DNA of 64,000 nucleotides, taken from assembly GCF_900457465.1 (NCBI RefSeq), contig NZ_UAUU01000009.1, forward strand, positions 558,001-622,000, in the 5' to 3' direction. This DNA comes from Sphingobacterium multivorum (lineage in GTDB: Bacteria > Bacteroidota > Bacteroidia > Sphingobacteriales > Sphingobacteriaceae). The position numbers and the translations under genes were made by a program. The notes beneath the pieces are model-generated. The model had not been told where the DNA came from. It did no database searches and saw only the letters and a program-made list of their open reading frames with translations. Of the stretch, positions 63,672-64,000 are shown piece by piece. Within the stretch, counting starts at the first letter, position 1, and the number at the start of each line of letters is the position of its first letter.

Positions 63672-64000
63672 CTAAAGAAGTTCAGCTACTGAACTATCTT
63701 GCGTAGTCTCGGTTTTCGGATCGAGACTACCTCTTTGGTAGTTTTCAATAAATTCAGTATCGTTTTTCCAAAGCGTATAAATCAACACTAAGAGTTTCCG
63801 CTGTATTGCCACCTGTCCAATCATTTTCGATGCCTTATTGTTTTTATTGATTCTGATATAAGTTTCTTTTAATGCTTCATTGTACCTACAGGCCACCATC
63901 GCTGGGAAATAAAGTGCATTTCTGATATATCTGTTTCCTTTCTTGGAGATCCTAGTCTTGCCTTTAATCGAGGTGCCAGATTCTCTTTGCACTACATCAT
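63672..64000 (-). CDS. IS110-family transposase, C-terminal part (cut by window edge)
   Basis: The frame is open to base 64000, so the start lies outside the window. The visible 109 residues are the C-terminal Tnp_20 (IS116/IS110/IS902) domain: VQRESGTSIKGKTRISKKGNRYIRNALYFPAMVACRYN, then the conserved helix YIRINKNNKASKMIGQVAIQRKLLVLIYTLWKN. IS110 elements use a DEDD transposase with a bridge RNA, usually encoded in the flanking non-coding end; the 3' end here (63589-63671) is short and shows no hairpin I can call. It lies about 110 bases from tRNA-Glu. Confidence 0.88.
   Translation of the reverse strand, partial: DVVQRESGTSIKGKTRISKKGNRYIRNALYFPAMVACRYNEALKETYIRINKNNKASKMIGQVAIQRKLLVLIYTLWKNDTEFIENYQRGSLDPKTETTQDSSVAELL

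Noticed and set aside
1-64000. CRISPR arrays, riboswitches, rRNA genes, toxin-antitoxin or restriction systems
   Set aside because: None could be recognised: no spaced direct repeats of CRISPR type, no known cas, toxin or restriction genes, and no riboswitch fold I can support by eye.

Overview
The window looks like a chromosomal segment of a Sphingobacterium-like member of the Bacteroidota. The evidence is a SusC/SusD pair, promoters of the form TTG-N20-TAnnTTTG, DUF4293, a PadR/PspC pair, a stand-alone RsfS, low GC content and almost no Shine-Dalgarno sequences. Most genes are housekeeping genes in short operons. No phage, integrative element, CRISPR array or defence island was seen.

Layout. 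1-5.0 kb: a nutrient-uptake locus (SusC, a SusD_2-type lipoprotein and the start of a third lipoprotein). 5.5-8.8 kb: trmB, GDP-fucose synthase and an envelope-stress trio (YtxH, holin-like, small basic protein). 9-15.2 kb: comM-like ATPase, rhomboid protease, LUD protein, ftsH, rsfS, birA. 15.3-17.6 kb: a DsbD-type thiol reductase pair. 17.8-20.6 kb: pfkA followed by an IS1182-type element. 20.7-26.5 kb: lipoprotein, TlpA-like reductase, two TPM-domain proteins, LemA, an FAD oxidoreductase, then tRNA-Gly. 27-32.4 kb: sufBCD, an Lrp regulator and ung. 32.6-40.5 kb: small membrane proteins, an intact IS4 element with a 9-bp target duplication, an acyltransferase, an ABC exporter, truA, murF. 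40.9-47.2 kb: hexuronate catabolism (uxaC, kdgK, kdgA, exuT) followed by gapN. 47.3-56.1 kb: TonB-dependent receptor, PspC/PadR, VanZ, comF, rlmN, miaE, LLM oxidoreductase. 56.3-64 kb: a virJ-mprF lipid aminoacylation pair, a glycosyltransferase, a metallo-hydrolase, dcd, a PPTase, tRNA-Glu and the end of an IS110 transposase.

How they work together: hexuronates enter through ExuT, UxaC isomerises them, KdgK and KdgA finish the Entner-Doudoroff-type branch, and the non-phosphorylating GapN oxidises the resulting glyceraldehyde-3-phosphate to give NADPH. The two middle enzymes of the route (reductase and dehydratase) are not in this window. sufBCD encodes the Fe-S scaffold complex. MprF and the VirJ-like hydrolase probably make and turn over aminoacylated phospholipid.

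Quality warning: seven conserved genes (pfkA, sufB, kdgA, exuT, gapN, a glycosyltransferase, an MBL hydrolase) and the IS1182 transposase carry single-base indels, mostly in short homopolymers and grouped in four patches (about 17.8-20.4, 29.6-29.9, 43.9-46.4 and 60.1-61.9 kb). Several of these genes are expected to be essential, so sequencing or assembly error is the most likely cause. I list them as broken frames with the site of each break. I found no clearly new multi-gene system. The most interesting leads are the shared promoter with a conserved spacer, the mprF-virJ operon, the 11-bp intergenic repeats and the candidate leaderless promoters.
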